A stretch of DNA of 64,000 nucleotides from Cupriavidus necator (GTDB lineage: Bacteria; Pseudomonadota; Gammaproteobacteria; Burkholderiales; Burkholderiaceae), in the NCBI RefSeq assembly GCF_013141915.1, contig NZ_SROX01000005.1:248001-312000 (forward strand), written 5' to 3'. Shown piece after piece: positions 1 through 8,026 of this stretch. Position 1 is the first letter of the stretch; every line of letters begins with the position of its first letter. The notes beneath the pieces were generated by a model. The model ran no database searches, had not been told where the DNA came from, and saw only the letters and a list, made by a program, of their open reading frames with translations. The position numbers and the translations under genes are program-made.

Positions 1-1
1 G

Positions 2-1210
2 CCGCATGGGTTCATGGACAAAATCTCCGTGCTGCCGCGGGACGCGATCATTCCGGTAAGCAGGACTGGCGCACAGAGCCAATGGAACGCACTGGTCCAG
101 CCGGGCGGAGCGCCCCTCCTCATGGAAGAACTGTGCGAGCAGATCATCTACACCTCCGGTACCACGGGCAGGCCCAAGGGCGTGGCGCGCCACCTGCGGC
201 CCCAGCCGGGCGACGAGCGCCTGAACCGCTATCTGGAAGCCCAGGGCGGCGCGTACAAGCGCTACCAGCCATCCGACGTAGTGCTGGTGTCCATGCCCCT
301 GCACCACGGATCGGGCCCCTCGCAGGTGCGCGCGGCAATGACGCACGGCTCCATGCTGGTCCTGCAGAACCGCTTCGATGCCGCGCACTGGTTCGACCTG
401 GCCGAGCAGCATGGTGTCACGCACTGGACCGGCGTGCCCACCATGTACAAACGGCTCAAGAGCTACCAGGAGGCTTCGGGCCGCCAGGTGCCGCGCCTCA
501 AGAGCATGGGCATCGGCGCCGCGCCGGTCCCGATGGCGATCAAGCAGTGGGTGCAAGCGCAGTTCGGGCCGGTGCTGCATGAGGGCTACGGCTCCACCGA
601 GACCGGCATGATCGCCGGCATGAAGGCGGAAGACCACTTCAAGAAACCCGGCTCCAGCGGCCTGCCCTATGACGGCGTGGAAGTCGAAATCCGCAGCGAG
701 GATGGTGCGCCGTGCCCCTGCGGCACCGTCGGCGAGATCTGGGTCAACACCCCGGCCGTGATCAGGAACTATCTCAACGCGCCGCCGCTGGAGCAGGACA
801 CGCTCGATGCGCGCGGCTTCTTCCGCACGGGCGACATGGGGCATCTCGATGGCGACGGCTATCTCTACATCACCGACCGCGCCAAGGACATGATCATCTC
901 GGGCGGGGTCAACATCTATCCCGCGGAAATCGAAGCCGCGTTCTACCAGCATCCCGGCTTGCTCGACATCGCGGTGGTCGGCCTGCCCGACGAAGAATTC
1001 GGCGAGAAAGTGGTGGCCTATTACGAGTCCAAGGACGGCCGGCCCATCGCGGGCGACGAACTGGCGGCGCTGGGGCAGGCGCACCTGGCGTCATACAAGC
1101 GGCCACGGGATTTCGTGCATGTCGCCGAACTGCCGCGCAACGCCGTCGGCAAGATCCTGAAGCGCGAGCTTCGCCAACCTCATTGGAATAACCAGGAGCG
1201 AAACGTATGA
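2..1210 (+). CDS. Acyl-CoA synthetase (AMP-forming), 5' end outside the window
   Basis: This enzyme activates a carboxylic acid to its CoA thioester through an acyl-adenylate. The frame is open to the left edge, so the true start lies upstream and the first hundred or so residues are missing. Counting from the Met at 14, the ATP-binding motif YTSGTTGRPKG is at 46-56. It is followed by EGYGSTETG, the hinge segment YITDRAKDMIISGG and, near the end, NAVGKILKREL with the adenylation lysine. The stop overlaps the next start as ATGA, so it is the upstream member of an operon with an SDR, a hydratase, a Bug receptor and a flavin oxidoreductase. The substrate cannot be told from sequence. Confidence 0.9.
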   Translation, partial: PHGFMDKISVLPRDAIIPVSRTGAQSQWNALVQPGGAPLLMEELCEQIIYTSGTTGRPKGVARHLRPQPGDERLNRYLEAQGGAYKRYQPSDVVLVSMPLHHGSGPSQVRAAMTHGSMLVLQNRFDAAHWFDLAEQHGVTHWTGVPTMYKRLKSYQEASGRQVPRLKSMGIGAAPVPMAIKQWVQAQFGPVLHEGYGSTETGMIAGMKAEDHFKKPGSSGLPYDGVEVEIRSEDGAPCPCGTVGEIWVNTPAVIRNYLNAPPLEQDTLDARGFFRTGDMGHLDGDGYLYITDRAKDMIISGGVNIYPAEIEAAFYQHPGLLDIAVVGLPDEEFGEKVVAYYESKDGRPIAGDELAALGQAHLASYKRPRDFVHVAELPRNAVGKILKRELRQPHWNNQERNV

Positions 1211-2004
1211 ACTTGAACCTGACCGATCTCGACGGAAAAATCGCGGCCGTGACCGGCGCGGGCCAGGGGGTGGGCCGCGAGGTGGCCCTGCACTTTGCCA
1301 GGAGCGGCGCGCGCGCCGTCATCGTCAACGACTTCTATGCCGAGCGCGCGCACGCGGTGGTGCAGGAAATCGGGGCGCTGGGCGTGAAAGCCGTGGCGGC
1401 TGTCTGTGACGTGACCGACCAGGCGCAGGTCAAGGCCGTGTTTGCGCAGGCCGCGCAAGCGGCCGGCGGCAGCATCGACATCCTGGTCAACAACGCCGGC
1501 AATTCCGGCGTCAACCCCGACCCGGAAGCGCGCAAGCATTTCTGGGAAGTCGGCGAGGCGGCGTGGGACAGCTTTATCCGCGTCAATTTCTACGGCGTCA
1601 TCAACTGCACCGCGGCGGTCGTGCCCGGCATGATCGAAAAGAATGCGGGCCGGCTGATCACCATCATCTCCGACGCCGGCCGCGTGGGCGAGCCCAACCT
1701 GGAGATCTACTCCGGCGCCAAGGCCGGCGCCGCCGGCTTCATGCGCGGCGCGGCCCGCGCCCTGGGGCGCTACAACATCACGGCCAATTGCGTGGCCATC
1801 TCCGCCACCGCAACGCCGGCGATCGCGGCGCGTCTCGAGGCCGATCCCGACAGGAAAAAGAAGATGCTGTCGAACTACGTGATCCGCCGCGTGGGGCAGC
1901 CCGAGGACGTGGCCAACATGGTGCTGTTCCTGGCCTCGGGATCCAGCTCGTGGATCACCGGCCAGACCTACCCGGTCAACGGCGGATTCTCGTTCAACCT
2001 GTAA
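1207..2004 (+). CDS. Short-chain dehydrogenase/reductase
   Basis: This is a classical SDR of 265 residues and a cytoplasmic NAD(P)-dependent oxidoreductase. The Rossmann motif TGAGQGVG is at 16-23, NNAG at 95-98, and the catalytic Ser155, Tyr168 and Lys172 (YSGAK) are all present. The start codon overlaps the ligase stop (ATGA), and AGGAG sits just upstream, so translation is probably coupled. Between an acyl-CoA ligase and an enoyl-CoA hydratase, a 3-hydroxyacyl-CoA or alcohol dehydrogenase role is likely. That role is inferred from context only. Confidence 0.9.
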   Translation: MNLNLTDLDGKIAAVTGAGQGVGREVALHFARSGARAVIVNDFYAERAHAVVQEIGALGVKAVAAVCDVTDQAQVKAVFAQAAQAAGGSIDILVNNAGNSGVNPDPEARKHFWEVGEAAWDSFIRVNFYGVINCTAAVVPGMIEKNAGRLITIISDAGRVGEPNLEIYSGAKAGAAGFMRGAARALGRYNITANCVAISATATPAIAARLEADPDRKKKMLSNYVIRRVGQPEDVANMVLFLASGSSSWITGQTYPVNGGFSFNL

Positions 2005-2014
2005 GGAGCGCAGC

Positions 2015-2785
2015 ATGACAACCGAGCAAGCCGCAGTGCTGGAGAAGCAAGACGGGGTCGCCGTCATCACCCTGAACCGGCCCGAGGTCAAGAACTGCTG
2101 CAATAACGCCATGGCGATCGCGCTGCAGGACATCATGGACGAGATCGAAGAGGACCGTACCTGCTTCGTTGCCGTCATCCATGGCGCAGGCGGCAATTTC
2201 TCGACCGGCGCCGACCTGAAGGAAGCGGCCAGCGGCGCCAAGCGCGCCAGGCTGCGCCGCGGCGGCTTCGGCTGCTTCATGCACCCGCTGCGCAAGCCGC
2301 TGGTCGCCGCCGTCGAGGGCTATGCGGTCGGCGGCGGCTTCGAGCTGTGCCTGACTGCCGACATGGTGGTGGCCGCCGCCAACGCCAAGTTCGGCCTGCC
2401 CGAGGTCAGGCACAACCTGGTCGCCGTGGGCGGGGGGCTGTTCCGCCTGCCCAAGAAGATTCCTTGCAATATCGCTTTCGAGATGGCCCTGACCGGCAAG
2501 ATCTACGACGCCGACTTCCTGCGGCCCTATGGCATCCTGAACCGGGTGGTCGAGCCCGGCTCGGCCCTGGACAGCGCCATCGAGCTGGCCCGCTCGCTGC
2601 TGGTGAACGGCCCGACGGCCCTGGCCGCGTCGAAGCGCATCATGTCCAAGGCCTTCGAATGGCAGGAGCTGGACGCCTGGGAAAACCAGATGCCCATCGC
2701 CCAGGTCGCGCTCAACTCCAGGGACCGGGTGGAAGGACTCAAGGCCTTCGCGGCCAAGCGCGCGCCGGTCTGGTCGGGCGAATAG
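2015..2785 (+). CDS. Enoyl-CoA hydratase/isomerase family protein
   Basis: This 256-residue crotonase-fold protein acts on an acyl-CoA thioester. The oxyanion-hole segments FSTGADL (62-68) and GGGFEL (106-111) are visible. Acidic residues E110 and E130 stand where hydratases carry catalytic glutamates, which fits hydratase activity. Start 2015 has AAGGAG at good distance. It lies 10 bp after the SDR and 22 bp before a Bug receptor in one operon. It could equally be an isomerase or hydrolase of the same fold. Confidence 0.88.
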   Translation: MTTEQAAVLEKQDGVAVITLNRPEVKNCCNNAMAIALQDIMDEIEEDRTCFVAVIHGAGGNFSTGADLKEAASGAKRARLRRGGFGCFMHPLRKPLVAAVEGYAVGGGFELCLTADMVVAAANAKFGLPEVRHNLVAVGGGLFRLPKKIPCNIAFEMALTGKIYDADFLRPYGILNRVVEPGSALDSAIELARSLLVNGPTALAASKRIMSKAFEWQELDAWENQMPIAQVALNSRDRVEGLKAFAAKRAPVWSGE

Positions 2786-2807
2786 CGCCAACAAGGAGGA
2801 GACAACG

Positions 2808-3776
2808 ATGCAACGACGAAGCTTTCTGCTGGGCTCCGCCGCGGCGGCTGCGGCATGGACGGTGCCTGCCCCGCTGCTGGCGCAGGACAAGACCCCGATC
2901 AGCATCATCCTGCCGCTGGGCGGCGGCTCAGGCGCCGATACCAGCACGCGCATCCTGGCCAGCATCCTGTCCCAGGAACTGCAGCGCACGGTGATCGTCG
3001 AGAACAAGCCGGGGGCCGACACCATGATCGCCACGCAGTACGTGCTGAACGGCCCGGCTGACGGAACCCGCGTGCTGATGATCTCGCCCAGCAACATGGT
3101 GATCGTGCCGTTGGTCAACAAGAGCCTGCGCTTCAATCCGGAAGCACAGCTGCAGCCCGTCATCACCTCGGCGCGGGGCGGCACTGCCCTGGTCGTGAAA
3201 GCGGGCAAGCACAAGTCGCTGGCCGAATTCGTCGCCTACGCCAAGGCCAATCCGGGCAAGGCGTCGCTGGCGACCTATAGCGGGCATTACTACAAGCTGC
3301 TGGCGCTGATGATCCAGCGCGAGCTCGGCATCGAGCTCAACAACGTGCAATACAAGGCCCCTGCGCCCGCGCTCAACGACGTGGTCGGGGGCAATGTCGA
3401 TGCGATGATCATCGACGCCGGCGCCGCGCGCGAATTCTTCCGCGCCGGCAAGATCCACCTGCTGGCCTTGACGCACGAGCGCAGGCCTCCGGCCTTCCAC
3501 GATGTTCCAACCTTCAGCGAGCTGGGCTACCCCGGTTCGACGGCTTATATCTGGATCGGCTACGGGGTCAAGGCCGGCACGCCGCCAGAGATGGTCCAGC
3601 GCCTGTACAAGGGGTTCTCCGCTGCGCTGAAATCCAAAGAGTATCTGGCTTACATGGAGCAATCCAGCGCGGGCTCCGAGACGGTCGACCTGGATCCGGA
3701 AAAGACCACGCGCTATGCACAGGAAGAGCGCAAGCGCTTTGCGCGCCTGATCGAAAAGACCGGCTACACCAACTGA
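2808..3776 (+). CDS. Bug/TctC-family periplasmic solute-binding protein
   Basis: This is a 322-residue extracytoplasmic receptor of the tripartite tricarboxylate transporter type, greatly expanded in Bordetella and Cupriavidus. It begins with an RRSFLL twin-arginine-like motif, an alanine-rich hydrophobic stretch and a likely cleavage after PAPLLA. The conserved IILPLGGGSGADTSTRIL and VENKPGADT segments follow, as expected for the family. A very strong ribosome site (AAGGAGGAG) precedes the start. No TctA/TctB membrane subunits are nearby, so it would have to use a permease encoded elsewhere. The ligand is probably the acid degraded by the surrounding genes. Confidence 0.92.
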   Translation: MQRRSFLLGSAAAAAAWTVPAPLLAQDKTPISIILPLGGGSGADTSTRILASILSQELQRTVIVENKPGADTMIATQYVLNGPADGTRVLMISPSNMVIVPLVNKSLRFNPEAQLQPVITSARGGTALVVKAGKHKSLAEFVAYAKANPGKASLATYSGHYYKLLALMIQRELGIELNNVQYKAPAPALNDVVGGNVDAMIIDAGAAREFFRAGKIHLLALTHERRPPAFHDVPTFSELGYPGSTAYIWIGYGVKAGTPPEMVQRLYKGFSAALKSKEYLAYMEQSSAGSETVDLDPEKTTRYAQEERKRFARLIEKTGYTN

Positions 3777-3839
3777 TGGATCGACATGGCTTGGCACACC
3801 GCGCTGTGCGCGGATGCCAGGCATCCAAGAGAGGATTGC

Positions 3840-4814
3840 ATGAGCTTGCCTTCATCGCTGGCGTCGCGCCTGCGCTTGCCCCTGATCGCCGCGCCGATGC
3901 TGCGCGTGTCCGGCCCGGAGCTGGTGACGGCCGCGTGCCGCAGCGGCGTCATCGGCGCGTTTCCGACGGTCAACGCCCGCAGCGCCGCGCAACTGGACGC
4001 CTGGCTTACCGAGATCAAGGCCCGCTGCGCGGACGCGCCGGGCCCGACCGCGCCGGTCTGCCCGAACATCATCATGCGCCGCCAGGCCACGCTGGATGAA
4101 GACCTGCAGGTCCTCATCCGCCAGCGGGTGGAGATGGTCATCGCCAGCGTGGGCTCGCCCGAGGCGGTCATCCAGCCGCTGCACGATATCGGCTGCCTGG
4201 TGTTCGCCGACGTGGCTTCGATCCGCCATGCGGAGAAGGCGCTGGCGGCCGGGGCTGACGGCCTGGTGCTGCTCTCGGCCGGGGCCGGCGGGCAGACCGG
4301 CTGGGCCAACCCGTTTGCCTTTGTGCGTGCCGTGCGGCAGATGTTTGACGGCCCCATCGTGCTGTCTGGCGGCATGTCCGATGGTGCCGCGCTGTGGGCG
4401 GCCCGCACGCTGGGCTGTGACCTGGGCATGATGGGCACCCGCTTCATTGCCACGCGCGAAAGCCTGGGCGCGGAGCGCTACAAGGCCATGCTTGTCGACA
4501 GCCGGCTCGATGACGTGCTGCTGACCCAGGCTTTCACCGGGCTGGACACCAATATGCTGCGCCCGTCCGTGATCGCCGCGGGGCTCGACCCCAAGGCGCT
4601 GGCCGGCCCGATCACGCCGGAGCGGGCGGCCGAACTGTACAGCGAGCACCACAACGGCGGCCGCACGCCGCGCCGCTGGGTCGATATCTGGAGCGCGGGG
4701 CATTCGGTGTCAGGGGTCAATGCGGTGCAGGACGTGGCCGGGCTGGTGGACGAGCTTCTGACCCAGTACAGGGCCGCGCAGCAAGACACGACGGGGCTGC
4801 TGGCGACGGCCTGA
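3840..4814 (+). CDS. NAD(P)H-dependent flavin oxidoreductase, nitronate monooxygenase family
   Basis: This is a TIM-barrel FMN enzyme of the 2-nitropropane dioxygenase group, 324 residues long. RLPLIAAPMLRVSG at the N-terminus, GADGLVLLSAGAGGQTG in the middle and IVLSGGMSDG form the FMN phosphate region. A longer reading from 3786 is possible, but 3840 has GAGAGGA in front and gives the normal family N-terminus. It is the last gene of the first operon. Family members oxidise nitronates or act as quinone or enoyl reductases, and the local role is unknown. Confidence 0.85.
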   Translation: MSLPSSLASRLRLPLIAAPMLRVSGPELVTAACRSGVIGAFPTVNARSAAQLDAWLTEIKARCADAPGPTAPVCPNIIMRRQATLDEDLQVLIRQRVEMVIASVGSPEAVIQPLHDIGCLVFADVASIRHAEKALAAGADGLVLLSAGAGGQTGWANPFAFVRAVRQMFDGPIVLSGGMSDGAALWAARTLGCDLGMMGTRFIATRESLGAERYKAMLVDSRLDDVLLTQAFTGLDTNMLRPSVIAAGLDPKALAGPITPERAAELYSEHHNGGRTPRRWVDIWSAGHSVSGVNAVQDVAGLVDELLTQYRAAQQDTTGLLATA

Positions 4815-5209
4815 CGTCGGGACGACTGCCGCGTACGCCTGCGCGGCCGTGCACCGCGGTTCATGGCGATAGGCTGGCGTTCCCGGCGGCATCTTTCGCT
4901 GACCGCAACGGCAAGCCGTGGGGGTTCGCTTCGACCGCAACGAACCGCCGCTTTGGGAACGGCCAGTTGGCGGGTGTGGCCGCAGGGCTTACGCTTCGGA
5001 TGCCGGGACGCACGCCTCCATTGCGCGCGTGCCTGCTCAGGCAACGCGCCGTGTCGCCCGCCAGCGCGCTCATTGCCCGGTTGGCCTGGAAACTTGCCGT
5101 GCTGGCGGCGTGCAGGATCCGCGCACATCCCGGGCAACGACGCGCGCGCCGGCGAGGCATAATATCCGCCTCATCGCACCGCTTCGACCCTCCAAGAATG
5201 GGTACATAA
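4815..5209. other. Intergenic region upstream of the LysR gene
   Basis: This 395-bp stretch has no convincing gene on either strand. It holds one copy (4942-4995) of the shared promoter described below, pointing right. No strong terminator with a U-tract is seen after the flavin oxidoreductase stop. Confidence 0.6.
4942..4995 (+). promoter_or_regulatory. Shared promoter/operator, copy A (upstream of LysR gene)
   Basis: An inverted repeat GAACC-GCC-GCTTT (4942-4954) is followed 12 bp later by a -35-like TTGGCG (4967-4972). After 17 bp comes a -10-like TACGCT (4990-4995). The same 54-bp layout recurs at four other intergenic sites. The predicted transcript start is about 208 nt before the LysR start codon, an unusually long leader. 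Confidence 0.65.
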
Positions 5210-6151
5210 ATGGGCACATTCAACCGCCTGCACCTGATCCGGCAAATCGACCTGTTTACGCTGCGCCTGTTCCTGTCCGCCGTCGAAGAGCAGCAGATCC
5301 AGCGTGCCGCGGCGCGGGAGAATATTGCCGCCTCGACCGCGACCAAGCGCATCCAGGACCTCGAAGACATCGCCGGCGTGAAGCTGCTCGAACGTGGCCC
5401 CAAGGGCGTAGTGCCCAGTCCGGCCGGTGCGGTGCTGGTCCACTACGCGCGCCGCATCTTCGATAACGTGGAGGACATGCGTTCCGAGATCGCGGCCTTT
5501 ACCGAAGGGATGCGCGGCAAGGTCGTAGTGGCGTCGGCGCGTTCGATCATTGCGCCGTTCCTGGCGCGTGAGCTGGGCGACTATGCCCGCGATTTCCCGC
5601 TGGTGGAACTGGCCGTGCGCGAGGTCGAAAACGCGCAGATCCTGGAGGTGGTGTCCCGCAGCGATGCCGACATCGGCGTGTTTGCCATGGCCCACGAACT
5701 GGAGCTCGGCGGCGTTGACGTCACGCCGTACCGCCGCGACCGGCTGGTGGCAGTCGTACCCCGGACCCATGCGCTGGGCGCGCATGAGACCGTCACGTTT
5801 GCCGACCTGCTGCCCGAGCGCGTGATTCCGGTCGATGCGATGCTGGGCGCCTTCCGCGTCGCGGCAAAGCGGCTGGGAAAGGAGTTTGCGCCGGCGTTCA
5901 GCGTCCGCAGCGCAGGCACGGCAATCAGCCTCGTGCAGGCGGGACTCGGCGTGACGGTGCAGCCGGAGTGCCTGGTAAGCCATCAATTGTTCGATGACGT
6001 GAGCTGTATTCCGCTGGATGAACCGTGGGCGGTGCGCAGTATCCACATTGCCACGCCACGCGGACGGGTACCGAGTCCCGCCGCCGCCGCCCTGATGAAG
6101 CAACTGCTCGACCGTCCCGGCGAACAGGCGCCGGCGCCGGCGCAGGACTGA
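5210..6151 (+). CDS. LysR-family transcriptional regulator
   Basis: This is a 313-residue LysR-type regulator. An N-terminal winged helix (about 12-75, with ARENIAASTATKRIQDLEDIAG as recognition region) is followed by a two-lobed effector-binding domain. It lies between two acyl-CoA operons and carries promoter copy A upstream. A terminator follows, so it is probably a single-gene unit. It is the best local candidate to control the five-copy promoter family, but LysR sites usually have a T-N11-A core, which is not obvious there. The start has no good ribosome site. Confidence 0.9.
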   Translation: MGTFNRLHLIRQIDLFTLRLFLSAVEEQQIQRAAARENIAASTATKRIQDLEDIAGVKLLERGPKGVVPSPAGAVLVHYARRIFDNVEDMRSEIAAFTEGMRGKVVVASARSIIAPFLARELGDYARDFPLVELAVREVENAQILEVVSRSDADIGVFAMAHELELGGVDVTPYRRDRLVAVVPRTHALGAHETVTFADLLPERVIPVDAMLGAFRVAAKRLGKEFAPAFSVRSAGTAISLVQAGLGVTVQPECLVSHQLFDDVSCIPLDEPWAVRSIHIATPRGRVPSPAAAALMKQLLDRPGEQAPAPAQD

Positions 6152-6176
6152 CGTTCCAGCTTCCGCATCGCCGGCA

Positions 6177-6202
6177 GGGCGGGCATTCGTGCCCGCCCTT
6201 TT
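6177..6202 (+). terminator. Intrinsic terminator after the LysR gene
   Basis: A perfect 9-bp GC stem, GGGCGGGCA / TGCCCGCCC, closes a TTCG tetraloop and is followed by TTTT. It separates the LysR unit from promoter copy B. Confidence 0.85.
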
Positions 6203-6217
6203 CATTTCGAACGCACC

Positions 6218-6271
6218 GAAGCGCCGCTTCAGAAATGGCCAGTTGGCCGCGCGGCGGCACGACTCTACTCT
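6218..6271 (+). promoter_or_regulatory. Shared promoter/operator, copy B (acyl-CoA dehydrogenase operon)
   Basis: A perfect inverted repeat GAAGC-GCC-GCTTC (6218-6230) is followed by a 12-bp gap, TTGGCC (6243-6248), a 17-bp spacer and TACTCT (6266-6271). The predicted start of transcription is about 50 nt before the GTG start of the dehydrogenase gene. Confidence 0.75.
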
Positions 6272-6326
6272 TCCAACACGCGCTGCACCGATGCAAGCCG
6301 GCGCCACCCAACAATGGAGAGATGAA

Positions 6327-7475
6327 GTGCAACCGAACTTCCTGAACGAATCCCAGGCCCTCTGGCTCGACACCGTGAACCGCTTCATGGACAACGAGGT
6401 CACGGTCGAGTACGTGCGCAAATGCGACCAGAACCGCGACTATCCGTACGAGGCCTACGACAAGATCGCGAAGCAGGGCTGGCTGGGCCTGCTGTTCAGC
6501 GAGGAAGAGGGCGGCGCGGGCGGCGACATCTTCGACTACACGCTGATGGCCGAGGGTCTCGGCAAGTTCGGCTTCGACTTCGCAGCCGCGGTGCTGGTGC
6601 CGACCTTCACGGCGATGAATATCGCCAAGTACGGCACCGCCGCGCAGAAGGACAAGTACATCAAGCCGTTTATCGACGGCAAGATCCGTTTCTCGGTGTC
6701 GATCTCGGAGCCCGACGCCGGTTCGGATGCCTCGAACACCAAGACCCGCGCCCGCCGCGACGAGAACGGCGACTGGATCGTCTCCGGCCAGAAGCTGTGG
6801 TGCAGCGGCGCGGCGGCGCAGGACACCGTGATCGCCATGCTGGTCCGCACCGATGCCGACAACAAGCACGGCGGCCTCTCGGTGCTGCTGATCCCCAACT
6901 CCACGCCGGGACTGGTCATCAACAAGCTGCCGACGCTGTCGCGCCACGCCACCGGCACCACCGAGATCTTCCTCGATGAAGTCCGCGTGCCGGCCGACGC
7001 CCTGCTGGGCGAGGAAGGCCAGGGTTGGGAAATCATTACCAAGCACCTTGAACTGGAGCGCTGCGCAGTGGCCGCCGCCTATGTCGGCAACGCGCAGACA
7101 GCGGTGTCGAAGGCCACGCAGTACGCCCACGAGCGCATCCAGTTCGGCAAGCAGTTGTGGGACTTCCAGGTGCTCAAGCACATGCTGGCAGACCGCCAGA
7201 CCGAGGTGGATGCCGCGCGCCTGCTGTGCTACCGCGCCGCGCAGATGGCGGCGGCCGACGTGCCGTGCAGCCGCGAAGTATCGATGGCAAAACTGTTCGG
7301 CTCGGAGACGCTCAAGCAGTGCGCGCTGACCGGCATGCAGGTGCTCGGCGGCTACGCCAACCTGCCGGAAGCCGACATGGAGCGCTACCTGCGCGAGAGC
7401 GTGCAGTCGACCATTGGCGGCGGCACCTCGCAGATCCAGAAGACCATCATCGCCAAGTCCATGCGGATCGGCTGA
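6327..7475 (+). CDS. Acyl-CoA dehydrogenase
   Basis: This FAD enzyme introduces an alpha-beta double bond into an acyl-CoA. The 382 residues fit the family. The frame is open much further upstream, but that part translates promoter copy B. GTG at 6327 with GGAGAG 5 nt before it is the best start. SISEPDAGSD is the FAD-side motif at 125-134. The usual C-terminal catalytic Glu is missing, because IGGGTSQIQ replaces the YEGTNQIQ-type motif. Glu244 in LELERC sits where isovaleryl-CoA and long-chain enzymes keep their base. It heads an operon with MaoC, thiolase-like and DUF35 genes. Confidence 0.92.
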   Translation: MQPNFLNESQALWLDTVNRFMDNEVTVEYVRKCDQNRDYPYEAYDKIAKQGWLGLLFSEEEGGAGGDIFDYTLMAEGLGKFGFDFAAAVLVPTFTAMNIAKYGTAAQKDKYIKPFIDGKIRFSVSISEPDAGSDASNTKTRARRDENGDWIVSGQKLWCSGAAAQDTVIAMLVRTDADNKHGGLSVLLIPNSTPGLVINKLPTLSRHATGTTEIFLDEVRVPADALLGEEGQGWEIITKHLELERCAVAAAYVGNAQTAVSKATQYAHERIQFGKQLWDFQVLKHMLADRQTEVDAARLLCYRAAQMAAADVPCSREVSMAKLFGSETLKQCALTGMQVLGGYANLPEADMERYLRESVQSTIGGGTSQIQKTIIAKSMRIG

Positions 7476-7503
7476 AGCAGACGACATTGAAGGAGAGACA
7501 GCC

Positions 7504-8019
7504 ATGAGCGACACGAGCAAGCGCATCATCAACAACCGCATCGACCAGACCTTCGATGAACTGCAGATCGGCCAGGTGTTCCGCTCGGGCGGGCGCACCG
7601 TCACCGAGGCTGACGTGGTCAACTACTGCGCGCTGACCGGCAACTGGATCGAGATCCACTCGAACACGCACTACGCCTCGAAGACGCGCTTCGGCCAGCG
7701 GCTGGTGCAGGGCTCGCTGACGTACTCGATCGTCACCGGCCTGATCCAGTTCGGACTCGGCATCCAGGCCAACTATGGCATCGACAACATGCGCTTCCGC
7801 AACCCGGTGTACATCAACGACACCATCTATGCGGTCTGCGAGGTCATCGGCAAGAAGGAGAAGGACGAGAAGTACGGCGTGATCAAGTTCCGCATCAGCG
7901 CGATCAACCAGAACGGCGACCTGCTCCAGCAGGGCGAATGGAGCCTGCTGATGCTGCGCAGGCGCGAGGATCTGGACGCGCTGATCGCATCGTCGCTGCC
8001 CGAACTGAAGGCGGCCTGA
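7504..8019 (+). CDS. MaoC-like hydratase domain protein
   Basis: This 171-residue single hot-dog domain protein would hydrate an enoyl-CoA. Start 7504 has AAGGAGAG in front. The hydratase signature, normally GDxNPxH, reads GNWIEIH at 46-52. His52 is kept but the usual Asp is Asn47 and Pro is Glu50, so it may be inactive alone or work with a partner. In steroid side-chain degradation, a MaoC domain, a DUF35 protein and a thiolase-like aldolase form a complex. The gene order here is the same kind of trio. Confidence 0.85.
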   Translation: MSDTSKRIINNRIDQTFDELQIGQVFRSGGRTVTEADVVNYCALTGNWIEIHSNTHYASKTRFGQRLVQGSLTYSIVTGLIQFGLGIQANYGIDNMRFRNPVYINDTIYAVCEVIGKKEKDEKYGVIKFRISAINQNGDLLQQGEWSLLMLRRREDLDALIASSLPELKAA

Positions 8020-8026
8020 GGGCGAC

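Noticed and set aside
6189..6326. N-terminal extension of the acyl-CoA dehydrogenase
   Set aside because: These codons translate promoter copy B, and the extension is not part of the family. GTG 6327 has a ribosome site.
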